This document shows, one piece after another, positions 18,495 through 28,905 of a stretch of 64,000 bases of DNA. Each line of letters starts with the position of its first letter. Within the stretch, counting starts at the first letter, position 1. This DNA comes from Edaphovirga cremea. GTDB lineage: Bacteria > Pseudomonadota > Gammaproteobacteria > Enterobacterales > Enterobacteriaceae. The stretch spans positions 248,001 to 312,000 of the forward strand of contig NZ_QOVA01000003.1 of assembly GCF_003332275.1 (NCBI RefSeq), written 5' to 3'. The position numbers and the translations under genes were made by a program. A model generated the notes under the pieces. That model was not told the DNA's origin, did no database searches, and saw nothing but the letters and a program-made list of their open reading frames with translations.

Positions 18495-19271
18495 TTAGTG
18501 CTGTTCAGGGCGAGTAAAAACCAGTTCATTTTTCTCTGGGCGCTGCTGATCAAAGCGGTAGCCATCCAGATTGAAATCGGCCAACTGATCGACGCGGGTC
18601 AGGCGATTTTTAATAATAAAACGACTCATCAAACCGCGCGCTTTTTTGGCATAAAAACTGATGACTTTGTAGTTACCATTCTTCTCATCCAGAAATACCG
18701 GCTTAATCAACTCAGCATCCAATTTGGCTGGTTTGACCGATCTGAAATATTCATCAGAAGCCAGATTGATCACCACCTTATCCCCTTGTTCAGCCAGCGC
18801 CTGGTTGAGTTTTTTCGTGATGTGATCACCCCAGAATGTGTAGAGATCCTTGCCTTTGGCGGTCTCCAGTCTAATGCCCATTTCAAGGCGGTAAGGCTGC
18901 ATCAAATCCAGCGGCCGCAAGACCCCGTATAAACCGGAAAGTGTGCGCAGATGCCGTTGGGCAAAATCAAAATCGTCCTCGCTGAAATCCTGCGCTGCAA
19001 GTCCGGTATAGACATCACCCTTGAACGCCAGCAGTGCCTGACGGGCATTGTCCGGGGTAAAATCCGGGTGCCAGTCATGGAAGCGGGTGGCATTCAATCC
19101 AGCCAATTTGTCACTGATCCCCATCAATCCTGAAATTTGCGCCGGACTTAACTTGCGGCAAATTCTGATCAACTGCTGCGATTTATCCAGCAATTCAGGC
19201 AGGGTATAGCGTCGGGTAGCGAGCGGGCTGGTGTAGTCCAGAGTTTTGGCAGGTGAAATTATAATCAGCAT
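18495..19271 (-). CDS. yaaA: YaaA, peroxide-stress protein (UPF0246/DUF328)
   Basis: 258 residues, the same family length as E. coli YaaA. It starts [16 protein letters not shown], with [20 protein letters not shown] and [20 protein letters not shown] as family blocks. In E. coli YaaA is induced by OxyR and lowers free intracellular iron and DNA damage during H2O2 stress (family knowledge); newer work links the fold to DNA binding. It is convergent with thrC and shares the minus strand with yaaJ upstream. Confidence 0.96.
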   Translation of the reverse strand: MLIIISPAKTLDYTSPLATRRYTLPELLDKSQQLIRICRKLSPAQISGLMGISDKLAGLNATRFHDWHPDFTPDNARQALLAFKGDVYTGLAAQDFSEDDFDFAQRHLRTLSGLYGVLRPLDLMQPYRLEMGIRLETAKGKDLYTFWGDHITKKLNQALAEQGDKVVINLASDEYFRSVKPAKLDAELIKPVFLDEKNGNYKVISFYAKKARGLMSRFIIKNRLTRVDQLADFNLDGYRFDQQRPEKNELVFTRPEQH

Positions 19272-19346
19272 AGCGGCATCCTGTTTTTTCTGATGCCGCT
19301 ACTTTAGCAAAAAAGCGCTGAAAAAGGGGCGATGGCTCCAATAGGT

Positions 19347-19394
19347 ACTCTTTACCCAGCGCCAACAGACACTCTTTACCCAACGCCAACAGAC
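19347..19394. repeat. Two tandem copies of a 24-bp unit after yaaJ
   Basis: Units 19347-19370 and 19371-19394 differ at one base (ACTCTTTACCC then AGCGCC or AACGCC, then AACAGAC). The array begins six bases past the yaaJ stop codon on its downstream side. It is one of several short arrays at gene ends in this window. Confidence 0.95.
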
Positions 19395-19400
19395 ACTTCG

Positions 19401-20837
19401 TCACCCGCGTAACTTGCTGTTCGGCCAAATACCGGGTTCCAGATGCAATTTGAGTTCCGGAAAGTCAACGAGGTCGAAGGTGGGGATTTTACCTAACCGA
19501 CGCTGGAAGTCGTAATTCCTGGCCAGTTTCAGCGCAATGCCCGAGAGCAGGAGAATGGCGGTCAGATTGGTAATCGTTATCAGCGATATCGAAATAGTGG
19601 CCATTTTCCACACCAGCGGTAATTCGGTCAGGGTACCGAACATCACCATTCCCAAAGACGCCAGACGAAACAGAGTCAATCTGGCCGGATGATTATGCTG
19701 TAGAAACACCAGATTATTCTCGGCATAGGCGTAGTTGGTGATGATTGAGATGAAGCCAAAGAAAAAAATGGCAACGGCGAAGAAAGGTGAACCCCATTCC
19801 CCTACAGTCACAGAGAAGGCTCGCTGCGTCAGTTCAATCCCACTGATGACATCGGTCGGGTGAGTAACGATTCCTGAAATCAGGATAATCGTGGCAGTGG
19901 AACTGCAAAAAACGATGGTATCAATAAACACGCCCAGCATCTGAAGATAGCCTTGTGCTGCCGGATGCGGCGGGTAGGGCGTTGCTGAGGCTACCCCGTT
20001 GGGGGCTGATCCCATCCCGGCCTCGTTGGAGAACAAGCCGCGTTGGATTCCTTGTGTCATTGCCTGCGCAATGCCATAACCCACTGCGCCTGCGGCGGCT
20101 TCCTGCAGGCCGAACGCACTGCGCATAATCAGCATGAAAATATCGGGTATGCGTTCCAGGTTATGGGCGACAATCCAGAAAGTCAGCAGCAAATAGATTG
20201 AAGCTATGAGTGGAACCACAATTGCAGCTACGCGACCGATTGTGCGGATGCCGCCAAAAATGACCAATCCGCACACGACCACCAGAAAAACCCCGACATG
20301 TAGCGGATCAAATCCGAAGGCGGCTGCGCTGGTCTGGGCGATGGCGTTCGCCTGTACCGCATTAAATACAAAAGCAAAAGACAGGATCAGAAGCACAGAG
20401 AAAATGACGCCCATCCAGCGCATCCCCAGTCCTTTTTCCATGTAACTGGCGGGTCCCCCGCGATAGTGGCCATTAACGTCTTTGGTTTTGTATAACTGAG
20501 CAAGTGTGCATTCAATGAACGAAGTCGACATCCCCAGGATCGCTGCTACCCACATCCAGAAAATGGCACCCGGTCCACCGATGGTGAGCGCGATGGCGAT
20601 GCCCGTCATGTTACCGGCCCCTACGCGTGAGACGAGACTGGTACACAGTGCCTGAAAAGAGGAAATCCCTGCGCTGTCCCGCTTGCGGCTGTTTTTCAAC
20701 AAGGAAAACATATGAATAAAATGGCGAAACTGAATAAAGCGGGTACGCAGAGTGAGATAGATACCCACTCCTGCCAGTAAATAGGTAAGTACAGATTCCC
20801 AAAGAAGAGTATTCAATAAGCTCATCAGATCCGTCAT
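19401..20837 (-). CDS. yaaJ: YaaJ/AlsT sodium:alanine symporter family transporter
   Basis: 478 residues (E. coli YaaJ 476) with about 11 predicted membrane spans. The AGCS-family signatures are GAGNMTGIAIALTIGGPGAI near 72-92 and QGIQRGLFSNEAGMGSAPN near 265. These proteins import small neutral amino acids (alanine or glycine) with Na+. The substrate of this copy is inferred from the family. The TGA stop is followed by the 24-bp tandem repeat. It is divergent from talB. Confidence 0.95.
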   Translation of the reverse strand: MTDLMSLLNTLLWESVLTYLLAGVGIYLTLRTRFIQFRHFIHMFSLLKNSRKRDSAGISSFQALCTSLVSRVGAGNMTGIAIALTIGGPGAIFWMWVAAILGMSTSFIECTLAQLYKTKDVNGHYRGGPASYMEKGLGMRWMGVIFSVLLILSFAFVFNAVQANAIAQTSAAAFGFDPLHVGVFLVVVCGLVIFGGIRTIGRVAAIVVPLIASIYLLLTFWIVAHNLERIPDIFMLIMRSAFGLQEAAAGAVGYGIAQAMTQGIQRGLFSNEAGMGSAPNGVASATPYPPHPAAQGYLQMLGVFIDTIVFCSSTATIILISGIVTHPTDVISGIELTQRAFSVTVGEWGSPFFAVAIFFFGFISIITNYAYAENNLVFLQHNHPARLTLFRLASLGMVMFGTLTELPLVWKMATISISLITITNLTAILLLSGIALKLARNYDFQRRLGKIPTFDLVDFPELKLHLEPGIWPNSKLRG

Positions 20838-21155
20838 TTTTATTCCTTATCAGTTCTCATCCCAAGGTATCGTTTGGCCTTGGAATTACACATCCTGTGT
20901 TAGTGGATTCTGTCATGTACTCATAAAAAATCGCGGCGAATTTATCACAACTCGCATTTTTCTAGTGCATTATTCTTGATATTCAGCGCTTGTGTAGGTT
21001 TAACACGGTGATTTTATGGCGAAAGCGCTTCTGAACGCTCAGTGAGCTTTTGCCTATTTCCAGCCTTGCGTGCCGCTTCTTGCATGTTATCATCAGAGAC
21101 AAGGCTGAGCATGAAAATGCTCCCACGACATACCCTAACTACGAGAAATGCCAAA
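20838..21155. other. Divergent promoter region yaaJ-talB
   Basis: About 320 bases without a gene. Visible elements are a CCAAGG / CCTTGG inverted repeat in the yaaJ leader (around 20859-20880) and a GAGCAT-GAAA-ATGCTC hairpin with a tetraloop at 21107-21122 just before talB. An open frame running into talB from 21042 has no support from homologues. Confidence 0.5.
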
Positions 21156-22109
21156 ATGACCGATAAACTTACTTCTCTACGCCAGTTTACTACCGTGGTT
21201 GCTGACACGGGAGACATCGCGGCAATGAAACTGTATCAACCACAAGATGCAACCACCAACCCATCGCTGATTCTCAATGCAGCACAAATTCCTGAATACC
21301 GTAAGTTGATCGATGAAGCTATCGCCTGGGCGCGCGATCAGGGCGGAGACCATGCTCAACAGATCGTTGACGCTACCGACATGCTGGCGGTGAAAATCGG
21401 TTTGGAAATCCTCAAACTGATCCCTGGCCGTGTTTCTACCGAAGTTGACGCGCGTCTTTCCTATGATACCGATGCAAGCATCGCGAAAGCTAAACGCCTG
21501 ATCAAATTATATAAAGAAGCCGGTATCAGCAATGACCGTATTCTGATTAAACTGGCTTCGACCTGGCAGGGTATTCGTGCTGCCGAGAAGCTGGAAAAAG
21601 AAGGCATCAACTGTAACCTGACCCTACTGTTCTCCTTTGCTCAGGCGCGTGCCTGTGCGGAAGCGGGCGTTTACCTGATCTCGCCTTTCGTTGGCCGTAT
21701 TCTTGACTGGTACAAAGCCAATGGCGACAAGAAAGAGTTCGCACCAAACGAAGATCCAGGCGTAGTGTCAGTAACTGAAATCTACAAGTACTACAAAGAA
21801 CATGGCTTCAAGACTGTGGTTATGGGCGCAAGCTTCCGTAATGTGGGCGAAATCATTGAACTGGCTGGTTGTGACCGTCTGACTATTGCGCCAACGTTGC
21901 TGAAAGAACTGGCTGAAAGCGAAGGTCCTTTGGAGCGTAAACTGTCCTTCAGTGGTGAAGTGAAAGCGAAGCCACAACCACTGACTGAGCCTGAGTTCTA
22001 CTGGCAGCACAACAGCGATCCAATGGCTGTTGAAAAGCTGACCGACGGTATCCGTAAGTTTGCGGCTGACCAGGAAAAACTGGAAAAAATGCTCTCCGAT
22101 CTGCTGTAA
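21156..22109 (+). CDS. talB: Transaldolase B
   Basis: 317 residues, identical in length to E. coli TalB when started at [15 protein letters not shown]. The Schiff-base lysine is Lys132 in [15 protein letters not shown], and Asp17 and Glu96 equivalents are present. It transfers a dihydroxyacetone unit between sedoheptulose-7-phosphate and glyceraldehyde-3-phosphate in the non-oxidative pentose phosphate pathway. An in-frame extension upstream is not conserved, so the internal ATG was chosen. A perfect terminator follows. Confidence 0.98.
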   Translation: MTDKLTSLRQFTTVVADTGDIAAMKLYQPQDATTNPSLILNAAQIPEYRKLIDEAIAWARDQGGDHAQQIVDATDMLAVKIGLEILKLIPGRVSTEVDARLSYDTDASIAKAKRLIKLYKEAGISNDRILIKLASTWQGIRAAEKLEKEGINCNLTLLFSFAQARACAEAGVYLISPFVGRILDWYKANGDKKEFAPNEDPGVVSVTEIYKYYKEHGFKTVVMGASFRNVGEIIELAGCDRLTIAPTLLKELAESEGPLERKLSFSGEVKAKPQPLTEPEFYWQHNSDPMAVEKLTDGIRKFAADQEKLEKMLSDLL

Positions 22110-22128
22110 GTGCGCAGATAATGGACTG

Positions 22129-22156
22129 AAAGGTGGCTTCGGCCACCTTTTTTTAT
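22129..22156 (+). terminator. talB terminator with UUCG tetraloop
   Basis: AAAGGTGGC-TTCG-GCCACCTTT followed by TTTT, a perfect 9-bp stem closed by a stable C(UUCG)G loop, 20 bases after the talB stop. Confidence 0.95.
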
Positions 22157-22263
22157 ACCTCATGCGCCAGCACCGGACCAAAACCGTATACTTATGCCAA
22201 ATGAACAGGATGGGGCGCAGGTAAAATGCTTTCGCCTGAAGAGACATCGATAAAGGTGGTGAG

Positions 22264-22851
22264 ATGAATAAATTACGCATTGGGTTAGTGTCGGTGTCGG
22301 ATCGTGCATCCAGCGGCGTCTATCAGGACAAAGGTTTACCTGCCTTGCAGGCGTGGCTGGAGAGCGCGTTAAGTTCAGCATTTGTCGTAGAAACGCGGTT
22401 GATTCCCGATGAGCAGACATTGATCGAGCAGACGCTGTGCGAATTGGTGGATGAGAGTGGTTGTCACCTGGTGTTGACTACCGGTGGAACCGGGCCAGCC
22501 AGACGTGATGTCACCCCAGACGCCACGCTGGCGATTGCCGATCGCGAAATGCCCGGTTTTGGAGAGCAGATGCGGCAGATTAGCCTTCATTTTGTGCCTA
22601 CTGCGATCCTCTCCCGTCAGGTGGGTGTAATCCGCAAGCAGGCGCTGATTATCAATCTGCCCGGCCAACCCAAATCGATTAAAGAAACGCTGGAAGGTGT
22701 AAAAGACCCGCAGGGTAACGTGATTATGCCTGGGATTTTTGCCAGTGTACCCTACTGCATCCAGCTTCTTGAGGGGCCGTATATAGAAACGAATGACACT
22801 GTCGTAGCATCTTTTCGCCCCAAGAATGCAATCCGCGAAACAAAAAGCTAA
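22264..22851 (+). CDS. mog: Molybdopterin adenylyltransferase Mog
   Basis: 195 residues, the same as E. coli Mog. The MoCF domain carries LVLTTGGTGPARRDVTPDAT (pterin-binding TTGGTG) and the later LPGQPKSIKETLEGV. Mog adenylates molybdopterin before MoeA inserts molybdate. Start at the ATG after GGTGGTGAG. It lies between talB and the inserted MFS transporter. Confidence 0.97.
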   Translation: MNKLRIGLVSVSDRASSGVYQDKGLPALQAWLESALSSAFVVETRLIPDEQTLIEQTLCELVDESGCHLVLTTGGTGPARRDVTPDATLAIADREMPGFGEQMRQISLHFVPTAILSRQVGVIRKQALIINLPGQPKSIKETLEGVKDPQGNVIMPGIFASVPYCIQLLEGPYIETNDTVVASFRPKNAIRETKS

Positions 22852-22979
22852 TTTTGGATTATTTCTGACATAAGATTCAGTCGGAGTGGTGTGTAAAATA
22901 ATTGCCGCTATAGTAAGCAGAAGTTTACATAAAGCGGCAATGCTTTCCTATTCTACACTCTGGCCTCGTACGGTATCTT

Positions 22980-24302
22980 ATGCATCACGTTCAAAATCGC
23001 CGACTCAACCGGCAAGACTACAAAACCCTGACCCTTGCAGCATTGGGCGGCGCTCTCGAATTTTACGACTTCATCATCTTTGTCTTTTTCAGCGTAGTAA
23101 TAGGCGAGCTGTTCTTCCCGCCAGATACGCCGGAATGGTTACGACAGATGCAGACGTTCGGTATTTTTGCTGCTGGCTATCTGGTTCGTCCGCTGGGCGG
23201 GATCATTATGGCCCACTTCGGCGATCTGGTGGGTCGCAAAAAAATGTTCACCCTGAGTATTCTGTTGATGGCCTTGCCGACATTGGCGATGGGTCTGCTG
23301 CCAACGTATGCGTCTATTGGCGTTGCCGCACCGCTGTTACTGCTGTTGATGCGCATTTTGCAAGGTGCAGCGATTGGCGGCGAAGTGCCGGGTGCCTGGG
23401 TATTTGTTTCTGAGCATGTTCCGCGTAAACGCATTGGTTTTGCCTGTGGCACGCTGACGGCTGGTTTGACGGCAGGTATTTTGCTCGGGTCGCTGGTGGC
23501 CACTGTAATGAACACGACCATGACCCAGCAGGCTATCCATGATGGTGGCTGGCGTATTCCGTTCTTCCTCGGCGGGGTTTTTGGCCTGTTTGCCATGTAT
23601 CTGCGCCGCTGGCTGCAGGAAACCCCCATTTTCATTGAGATGCAGAAACGCAAAACCCTGGCAGAAGAGATGCCGCTGAAATCTGTGCTTCTCAACCACC
23701 GCAAAGAGGTGGTGGTGTCGATGCTACTGACCTGGCTGTTGTCGGCCGGGATCGTGGTGGTCATTCTGATGACGCCAACGTATCTGCAAAAACAGTTTGG
23801 CATCGCGCCAGCGATGGCATTGCAGGCAAACAGCCTGGCAACTATTGCACTCGCTTTGGGCTGTATTGTTTCCGGGACGATTGCGGATCGTATTGGTGCC
23901 AGCAAAACCTTTATTGCAGGGAGTCTGCTGCTAGGCGTATGCAGTTGGGTTTTCTACCATAGCGTTGCTGTTGGCCCTGAGCATCTGTTCGCCACCTACG
24001 CATTGGTAGGGTTCAGTGTTGGTGTGGTTGGTGCAGTGCCCTACGTTATGGTTCGGGCATTCCCAGCCGAAGTGCGCTTTAGCGGACTCTCATTCTCCTA
24101 CAACGTGTCCTACGCCATTTGTGGGGGGCTAACACCGGTATTCCTTGCGGCGATCATGAGAATTACCCCAATGGCTCCGGCCTATTATGTGTTGGCGCTC
24201 TCGGTTATTGGTCTGCTGGTCGGGATTTACCTCAGCCGTGATTTGAACAGTGAGAGCAAAACGGAGCGGGCGCTGGAAGAAGGGATAATCAGCCGAAACT
24301 GA
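22980..24302 (+). CDS. MFS transporter of the metabolite:H+ symporter (MHS) family
   Basis: 440 residues with 12 predicted membrane spans. The MHS signature ALGGALEFYDFIIFVFFSVV opens the protein, and the loop 2-3 motif GDLVGRKKMFTLSILLMALP is characteristic of ProP/KgtP/YhjE-like sugar, osmolyte and dicarboxylate symporters. The substrate cannot be told from sequence. The gene is absent between mog and satP in E. coli. A clear Shine-Dalgarno sequence is not seen before the ATG. It is convergent with satP across a strong terminator. Confidence 0.85.
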   Translation: MHHVQNRRLNRQDYKTLTLAALGGALEFYDFIIFVFFSVVIGELFFPPDTPEWLRQMQTFGIFAAGYLVRPLGGIIMAHFGDLVGRKKMFTLSILLMALPTLAMGLLPTYASIGVAAPLLLLLMRILQGAAIGGEVPGAWVFVSEHVPRKRIGFACGTLTAGLTAGILLGSLVATVMNTTMTQQAIHDGGWRIPFFLGGVFGLFAMYLRRWLQETPIFIEMQKRKTLAEEMPLKSVLLNHRKEVVVSMLLTWLLSAGIVVVILMTPTYLQKQFGIAPAMALQANSLATIALALGCIVSGTIADRIGASKTFIAGSLLLGVCSWVFYHSVAVGPEHLFATYALVGFSVGVVGAVPYVMVRAFPAEVRFSGLSFSYNVSYAICGGLTPVFLAAIMRITPMAPAYYVLALSVIGLLVGIYLSRDLNSESKTERALEEGIISRN

Positions 24303-24326
24303 ATGCGCAACCCTTTCCCATAATGA

Positions 24327-24359
24327 AAAACGCCCCGCAAATAATGAGCGGGGCGTTTT
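24327..24359. terminator. Bidirectional terminator between MFS gene and satP
   Basis: AAAACGCCCCGC / GCGGGGCGTTTT, a perfect 12-bp stem with a 9-base loop, flanked by A and T tracts. Confidence 0.95.
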
Positions 24360-24389
24360 GTTTCATGGCGGTGATGAGGAAATCAGCCG

Positions 24390-24956
24390 TTATTTCATGA
24401 CGCCAATTGGCAACACGGTACGACCCGCTTGCTCATTGAGCACTTCAGCCATCGCCAGATAGATCGCGCTGGCACCGCAAATGATGCCTTCATAGCCTGC
24501 AAACACCAGAATGGCATGGTTGCCGGTAATGTTGCCGATTGCCAGCAATGCGAACAGCACCGTCAGGCTGCCGAAAACAAATTGCAGGCCGCGATTGGCG
24601 CGCAGTGTGCCAAAGAACATGAAAAGGGTGAAAACGCCCCACAGCGCCAGATATACGCCCAGAAACACGTCATCAGTAGGTTCAGCCAATCCCATGCGTG
24701 GCAGTAGCAAAATACCCACCAGACTCAGCCAAAATGCGCCATAGGAGGTAAATGCGGTTACGCCAAACGTATTGCCTTTCTTGAACTCGAGAATTCCGGC
24801 AAAGATCTGGGCGATCCCGCCATAGAAAATCCCCATACTGATGATGACTGACGTCAGTGGAAAGAAGCCCGCATTGTGCAGATTCAGTAAGATGGTGGTC
24901 ATACCAAATCCCATCAGGCCGAGCGGGCCAGGGTTCGCCAACGTTTTAGAGTGCAT
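24390..24956 (-). CDS. satP: Succinate-acetate/proton symporter SatP
   Basis: 188 residues, identical in length to E. coli SatP (YaaH), GPR1/FUN34/YaaH family with six membrane spans. The signature [21 protein letters not shown] is at residues 8-28, and [21 protein letters not shown] and [11 protein letters not shown] follow. It moves acetate and succinate with protons across the inner membrane. Confidence 0.96.
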   Translation of the reverse strand: MHSKTLANPGPLGLMGFGMTTILLNLHNAGFFPLTSVIISMGIFYGGIAQIFAGILEFKKGNTFGVTAFTSYGAFWLSLVGILLLPRMGLAEPTDDVFLGVYLALWGVFTLFMFFGTLRANRGLQFVFGSLTVLFALLAIGNITGNHAILVFAGYEGIICGASAIYLAMAEVLNEQAGRTVLPIGVMK

Positions 24957-25280
24957 AAGTCCTCTGCAAAATAGAGAATTCCAGGTTTCAGATTATGTTT
25001 GTGTGTGTTTGCCCCTTTGGAATGAATGAAACGTCCCCACATTCCAGATAGCGCGCGGCATCATAATGACCTGCAAGCGGGTAAACAATGATCTGGAGGG
25101 GAATAAAAGTAATTTTTTTTCATCTCCCCCCTTGATGATGTGGCTACTGGCCCCATCTTAATTGCAACCGCGGTTGCTAATAGCGGGTCAGCCGGAAATA
25201 TCGGGTGTTGAAAATCATAAAAACGCCCGCATATACATTAGCAACTTGACCGAATATGACTTTTTAGTGGAGACGTTTAG
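24957..25280. other. Divergent control region satP-dnaK
   Basis: A gene-free stretch of 324 bases. It contains the dnaK heat-shock promoter (listed separately), a T-rich tract and a long dnaK leader. An ACGGCCCG-type structure is not evident and I see no other element. Confidence 0.5.
25127..25160 (+). promoter_or_regulatory. Sigma-32 heat-shock promoter of dnaKJ
   Basis: CCCCTTGATG and CCCCATCT, separated by 14 bases (CTTGAT to CCCCAT), match the sigma-32 consensus and align with E. coli dnaK P1. The dnaK ATG is about 120 bases downstream, as in E. coli. Confidence 0.85.
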
Positions 25281-27197
25281 ATGGGAAAAATTATTGGTAT
25301 CGACCTGGGTACTACCAACTCTTGTGTAGCGATTATGGATGGTGCTCAGGCACGTGTGCTGGAAAACAGCGAGGGTGATCGTACAACGCCTTCAATTATT
25401 GCATACACTCAGGATGGTGAGATTCTGGTTGGTCAACCGGCTAAACGTCAGGCTGTGACTAACCCACAGAATACGTTGTTTGCCATCAAGCGTTTGATTG
25501 GCCGTCGTTTTCAGGACGAAGAAGTACAGCGTGACGCAAACATCATGCCGTACAAAATCGTTGGCACAGATAACGGTGATGCCTGGATTGATGTGAAAGG
25601 CCAGAAAATTGCACCACCGCAGATCTCTGCAGAAGTGCTGAAGAAAATGAAGAAAACTGCTGAAGATTTCCTGGGTGAACCCGTTACTGAAGCAGTTATC
25701 ACTGTACCCGCATACTTTAACGATGCTCAGCGCCAGGCGACCAAAGACGCTGGCCGTATCGCGGGTCTGGAAGTAAAACGTATCATCAACGAACCTACCG
25801 CAGCGGCTCTGGCCTACGGTATGGACAAAGAAATGGGCAACCGCACTATCGCGGTTTATGACCTGGGTGGTGGTACCTTCGATATTTCTATCATCGAAAT
25901 CGACGATGTCGACGGTGAGAAGACGTTCGAAGTACTGGCAACCAACGGTGATACCCATTTGGGTGGTGAAGACTTTGATAGCCGTCTGATCAACTACCTG
26001 GTTGATGAGTTCAAGAAAGATCAAGGCATGGATCTGCGTAATGATCCGTTGGCCATGCAGCGTCTGAAAGAAGCGGCAGAAAAAGCGAAAATCGAGCTGT
26101 CTTCTGCTCAGCAGACTGACGTTAACCTGCCGTACATCACTGCAGATGCGTCTGGTCCGAAACACATGAACATCAAGGTGACCCGTGCAAAACTGGAGTC
26201 ACTGGTAGAAGATTTGGTTAACCGCTGCATCGAGCCACTGAAAGTCGCATTGAAAGATGCTGGCCTGTCAGTGTCTGATGTACAGGATGTGATCCTGGTA
26301 GGTGGGCAGACCCGTATGCCAATGGTTCAGAAGAAAGTGGCTGAATTCTTTGGTAAAGAACCGCGTAAAGACGTCAACCCGGACGAAGCTGTCGCCATTG
26401 GTGCAGCAGTTCAGGGCGGTGTGTTGACAGGTGAAGTGAAAGACGTGTTGCTGCTGGACGTTACCCCTCTGTCTCTGGGTATCGAAACCATGGGCGGCGT
26501 GATGACTCCACTGATCACCAAAAACACCACGATCCCGACCAAGCACAGCCAGGTGTTCTCGACTGCGGAAGACAACCAGTCTGCGGTAACCATCCATGTG
26601 CTGCAGGGTGAGCGTAAACGTTCCAGTGATAACAAGTCGCTGGGTCAGTTCAACCTGGACGGTATTCAGGCGGCACCGCGCGGTATGGCTCAGATCGAAG
26701 TGACCTTCGACCTGGACGCGGATGGTATTCTGCATGTGTCTGCGAAAGACAAGAATACCGGTCGTGAGCAGAAGATCACCATCAAGGCGTCTTCTGGTTT
26801 GACGGAAGCTGAAATCCAGAAGATGGTCAGCGATGCTGAAGCCAATGCGGAAGCGGATCGCAAGTTTGAAGAGCTGGTCTCAACCCGCAACCAGGCGGAT
26901 CATCTGATCCACGGAACGCGTAAGCAACTGGAAGAAGCAGGCGATCAACTGCCAGCTGAAGACAAAACCGCTATCGAAGAAGCGCTGAAAGGGTTGGAAA
27001 CGGCAGCGCGTGGCGAAGACAAAGCGGACATCGAAGCCAAGATCCAGGCGCTGGTGCAGGTTTCTGGCAAACTGCTGGAAATGGCACAGCAGCAGCAGGC
27101 TCAGGCCGGTGCTGATGCAGGCGCAGCGGATGCGAGTGCGAAGAAAGATGACGACGTAGTCGACGCTGAATTTGAAGAAGTCAAAGACAAAAAATAA
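25281..27197 (+). CDS. dnaK: Molecular chaperone DnaK (Hsp70)
   Basis: 638 residues, the same as E. coli. Nucleotide-binding-domain signatures are [12 protein letters not shown] (6-17), [15 protein letters not shown] near 193 and [15 protein letters not shown] near 336. The linker [13 protein letters not shown] joins the substrate-binding domain, and the C-terminal lid ends in the acidic EEVKDKK. It folds and refolds proteins in the cytosol with DnaJ and GrpE and down-regulates sigma-32. First gene of dnaKJ. Confidence 0.99.
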   Translation: MGKIIGIDLGTTNSCVAIMDGAQARVLENSEGDRTTPSIIAYTQDGEILVGQPAKRQAVTNPQNTLFAIKRLIGRRFQDEEVQRDANIMPYKIVGTDNGDAWIDVKGQKIAPPQISAEVLKKMKKTAEDFLGEPVTEAVITVPAYFNDAQRQATKDAGRIAGLEVKRIINEPTAAALAYGMDKEMGNRTIAVYDLGGGTFDISIIEIDDVDGEKTFEVLATNGDTHLGGEDFDSRLINYLVDEFKKDQGMDLRNDPLAMQRLKEAAEKAKIELSSAQQTDVNLPYITADASGPKHMNIKVTRAKLESLVEDLVNRCIEPLKVALKDAGLSVSDVQDVILVGGQTRMPMVQKKVAEFFGKEPRKDVNPDEAVAIGAAVQGGVLTGEVKDVLLLDVTPLSLGIETMGGVMTPLITKNTTIPTKHSQVFSTAEDNQSAVTIHVLQGERKRSSDNKSLGQFNLDGIQAAPRGMAQIEVTFDLDADGILHVSAKDKNTGREQKITIKASSGLTEAEIQKMVSDAEANAEADRKFEELVSTRNQADHLIHGTRKQLEEAGDQLPAEDKTAIEEALKGLETAARGEDKADIEAKIQALVQVSGKLLEMAQQQQAQAGADAGAADASAKKDDDVVDAEFEEVKDKK

Positions 27198-27250
27198 GAG
27201 CCCTTAAGCGGGCACGGTAGCGGTATTAACTACTGTTGCTGATTAACCAG

Positions 27251-27280
27251 CACGGGCGTCGGGGAAACTCAACGCCCGTG
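27251..27280 (+). other. dnaK-dnaJ intercistronic hairpin
   Basis: CACGGGCGT / ACGCCCGTG, a perfect 9-bp stem with a 12-base loop and no T run, in the 110-base spacer. It more likely modulates mRNA processing, stability or relative expression than terminates fully. E. coli has a comparable GC-rich hairpin, and an sRNA (Tpke11) has been reported from that spacer; I cannot show an sRNA here. Confidence 0.6.
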
Positions 27281-27307
27281 TATGCATGTTAGGGGCAGGA
27301 TTAAAGA

Positions 27308-28435
27308 ATGGCGAAGAGAGACTATTACGAGGTTTTAGGCGTTTCCAAATCGGCGGAAGAGCGTGAAATCAAAAAGGCCTACAAACGCCTGGCGATGAAG
27401 TTCCACCCGGATCGCAATCAGGGTGATAAAGAATCGGAAGCCAAATTCAAAGAAGTCAAAGAAGCTTATGAAATTCTGACCGATGCTCAGAAACGTGCAG
27501 CCTACGATCAATACGGCCATGCAGCGTTTGAGCAGGGCGGAATGGGCGGCGCAGGGGGTTTTGGCGGCGGCGGTGCTGACTTCAGCGATATTTTCGGCGA
27601 TGTATTTGGTGATATTTTTGGCGGAGGCCGTCGTCAGCGTGCCAGCCGTGGTTCGGATTTGCGCTACAACATGGATCTGACGCTGGAAGAAGCGGTACGC
27701 GGCGTGACCAAAGAGATCCGCATTCCTACGTTGGAAGAGTGTGATGTCTGCCATGGCAGCGGTGCAAAAGCGGGCAGTGCTCCAGTAACCTGTCCAACCT
27801 GTCATGGTGCGGGCCAGGTGCAGATGCGCCAGGGCTTTTTTACCGTCCAGCAGGCGTGTCCGACTTGTCATGGCCGCGGACAGACTATCAAAGATCCATG
27901 CACCAAATGTCATGGACATGGTCGCGTAGAAAAATCCAAAACGTTGTCAGTGAAAATTCCTGCCGGCGTGGACACAGGCGATCGTATTCGCCTGGCTGGT
28001 GAAGGTGAAGCAGGCGAGCACGGTGCACCTGCAGGCGACTTGTACGTTCAGGTTCAGGTTAAAGCGCACAAGATTTTTGAGCGTGAAGGTAATAACCTGT
28101 ATTGCGAAGTGCCTATCAACTTTGCAATGGCAGCCTTGGGCGGCGAGATTGAAGTCCCAACGCTGGATGGTCGCGTTAAATTGAAAGTTCCGGCGGAGAC
28201 GCAAACCGGTAAATTGTTCCGTATGCGTGGGCGTGGTGTGAAATCGGTGCGTGGTGGCAGTCAGGGAGACTTGCTGTGCCGCGTGGTGGTAGAAACGCCC
28301 GTCAGCCTGAACGAGAAGCAGAAACAGCTGTTGCGCGAGCTGGAAGACAGTTTCGCCGGAGACAGAAACAACAGTCCCCGTTCGAAAAGCTTCCTGGATG
28401 GCGTGAAGAAATTCTTCGACGATCTGACGCGCTAA
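27308..28435 (+). CDS. dnaJ: Co-chaperone DnaJ (Hsp40)
   Basis: 375 residues (E. coli 376). It has a J domain at 1-70 with HPD at 33-35, a Gly/Phe-rich linker, and the zinc domain of four CXXCXGXG repeats ([32 protein letters not shown]) near 130-200. The C-terminal substrate-binding beta domains follow. It stimulates DnaK ATPase and delivers substrates. A terminator follows within 40 bases. Confidence 0.99.
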   Translation: MAKRDYYEVLGVSKSAEEREIKKAYKRLAMKFHPDRNQGDKESEAKFKEVKEAYEILTDAQKRAAYDQYGHAAFEQGGMGGAGGFGGGGADFSDIFGDVFGDIFGGGRRQRASRGSDLRYNMDLTLEEAVRGVTKEIRIPTLEECDVCHGSGAKAGSAPVTCPTCHGAGQVQMRQGFFTVQQACPTCHGRGQTIKDPCTKCHGHGRVEKSKTLSVKIPAGVDTGDRIRLAGEGEAGEHGAPAGDLYVQVQVKAHKIFEREGNNLYCEVPINFAMAALGGEIEVPTLDGRVKLKVPAETQTGKLFRMRGRGVKSVRGGSQGDLLCRVVVETPVSLNEKQKQLLRELEDSFAGDRNNSPRSKSFLDGVKKFFDDLTR

Positions 28436-28473
28436 GCGTCATTTCAATCGATAATTTTTCAAGGCAGTACAAT

Positions 28474-28508
28474 AAAAGCCGGTCAGTTTTTCTGACTGGC
28501 TTTTATTT
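28474..28508 (+). terminator. dnaKJ terminator
   Basis: AAAAGCCGGTCAG-TTTTT-CTGACTGGCTTTT, a near-perfect 13-bp stem with a T-rich tail, about 40 bases after dnaJ. Confidence 0.93.
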
Positions 28509-28525
28509 TAACGGTAACACCGAAC

Positions 28526-28664
28526 GTGCAAAAGAATATCGTTGCCCGTTTTCTCGACGTGGTTTCCAGCGTATTTTTACCGATCATTCCAGCTATCGCT
28601 GGTGCCGGTATGCTTAAAGGCTGTTGCGGGGTTGCTGGCGGTTCCTGCTGCACTGAAATCGTAA
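28526..28664 (+). pseudogene. Remnant of a beta-glucoside-type PTS EIIC permease
   Basis: The frame from 28526 reads VARFLDVVSSV then FLPIIPAIAGAGMLKG, which is the first membrane segment of the EIIC domain in beta-glucoside PTS permeases (BglF/AscF type). At 28619 a one-base shift restores a hydrophobic continuation, AVAGLLAVPAALKS, before TAA at 28662. The EIIB domain before it and nearly all of EIIC after it are gone, and no promoter or ribosome-binding site is evident. It is squeezed between the dnaKJ terminator and an orphan terminator. Identification rests on motif memory, not a search. Confidence 0.5.
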
Positions 28665-28695
28665 CGACCCCTGCCAGAAAACACGCTTCATGTGA

Positions 28696-28735
28696 CGAGT
28701 ACGCCGGATCATTCCGGCGTACTCGTTTTTGTTTT
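28696..28735 (+). terminator. Orphan strong terminator upstream of nhaA
   Basis: CGAGTACGCCGGA / TCCGGCGTACTCG, a perfect 13-bp stem with a TCAT loop and TTTTTGTTTT tail. No intact gene precedes it; it probably belonged to the decayed PTS gene. Confidence 0.9.
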
Positions 28736-28905
28736 ATGTGATGGCAACAACAGATTCAGTCTCACTCGTCGGATATTTCGAATTTTCCGAGCCATTTAGC
28801 GATTAAAAGCTTCTTTTAACGAGGAGTAATGTTGAGTAATCTTATGCAGTTATTATTCTTACCAACTCATTAAGTTGAGAAATTTATTAAGAAAGGGAGT
28901 TTTAC

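Noticed and set aside
20838-21155. Possible glycine-type riboswitch before yaaJ
   Set aside because: I looked because some Na+/alanine symporter genes carry one, but the leader lacks the conserved core and shows only a short inverted repeat.
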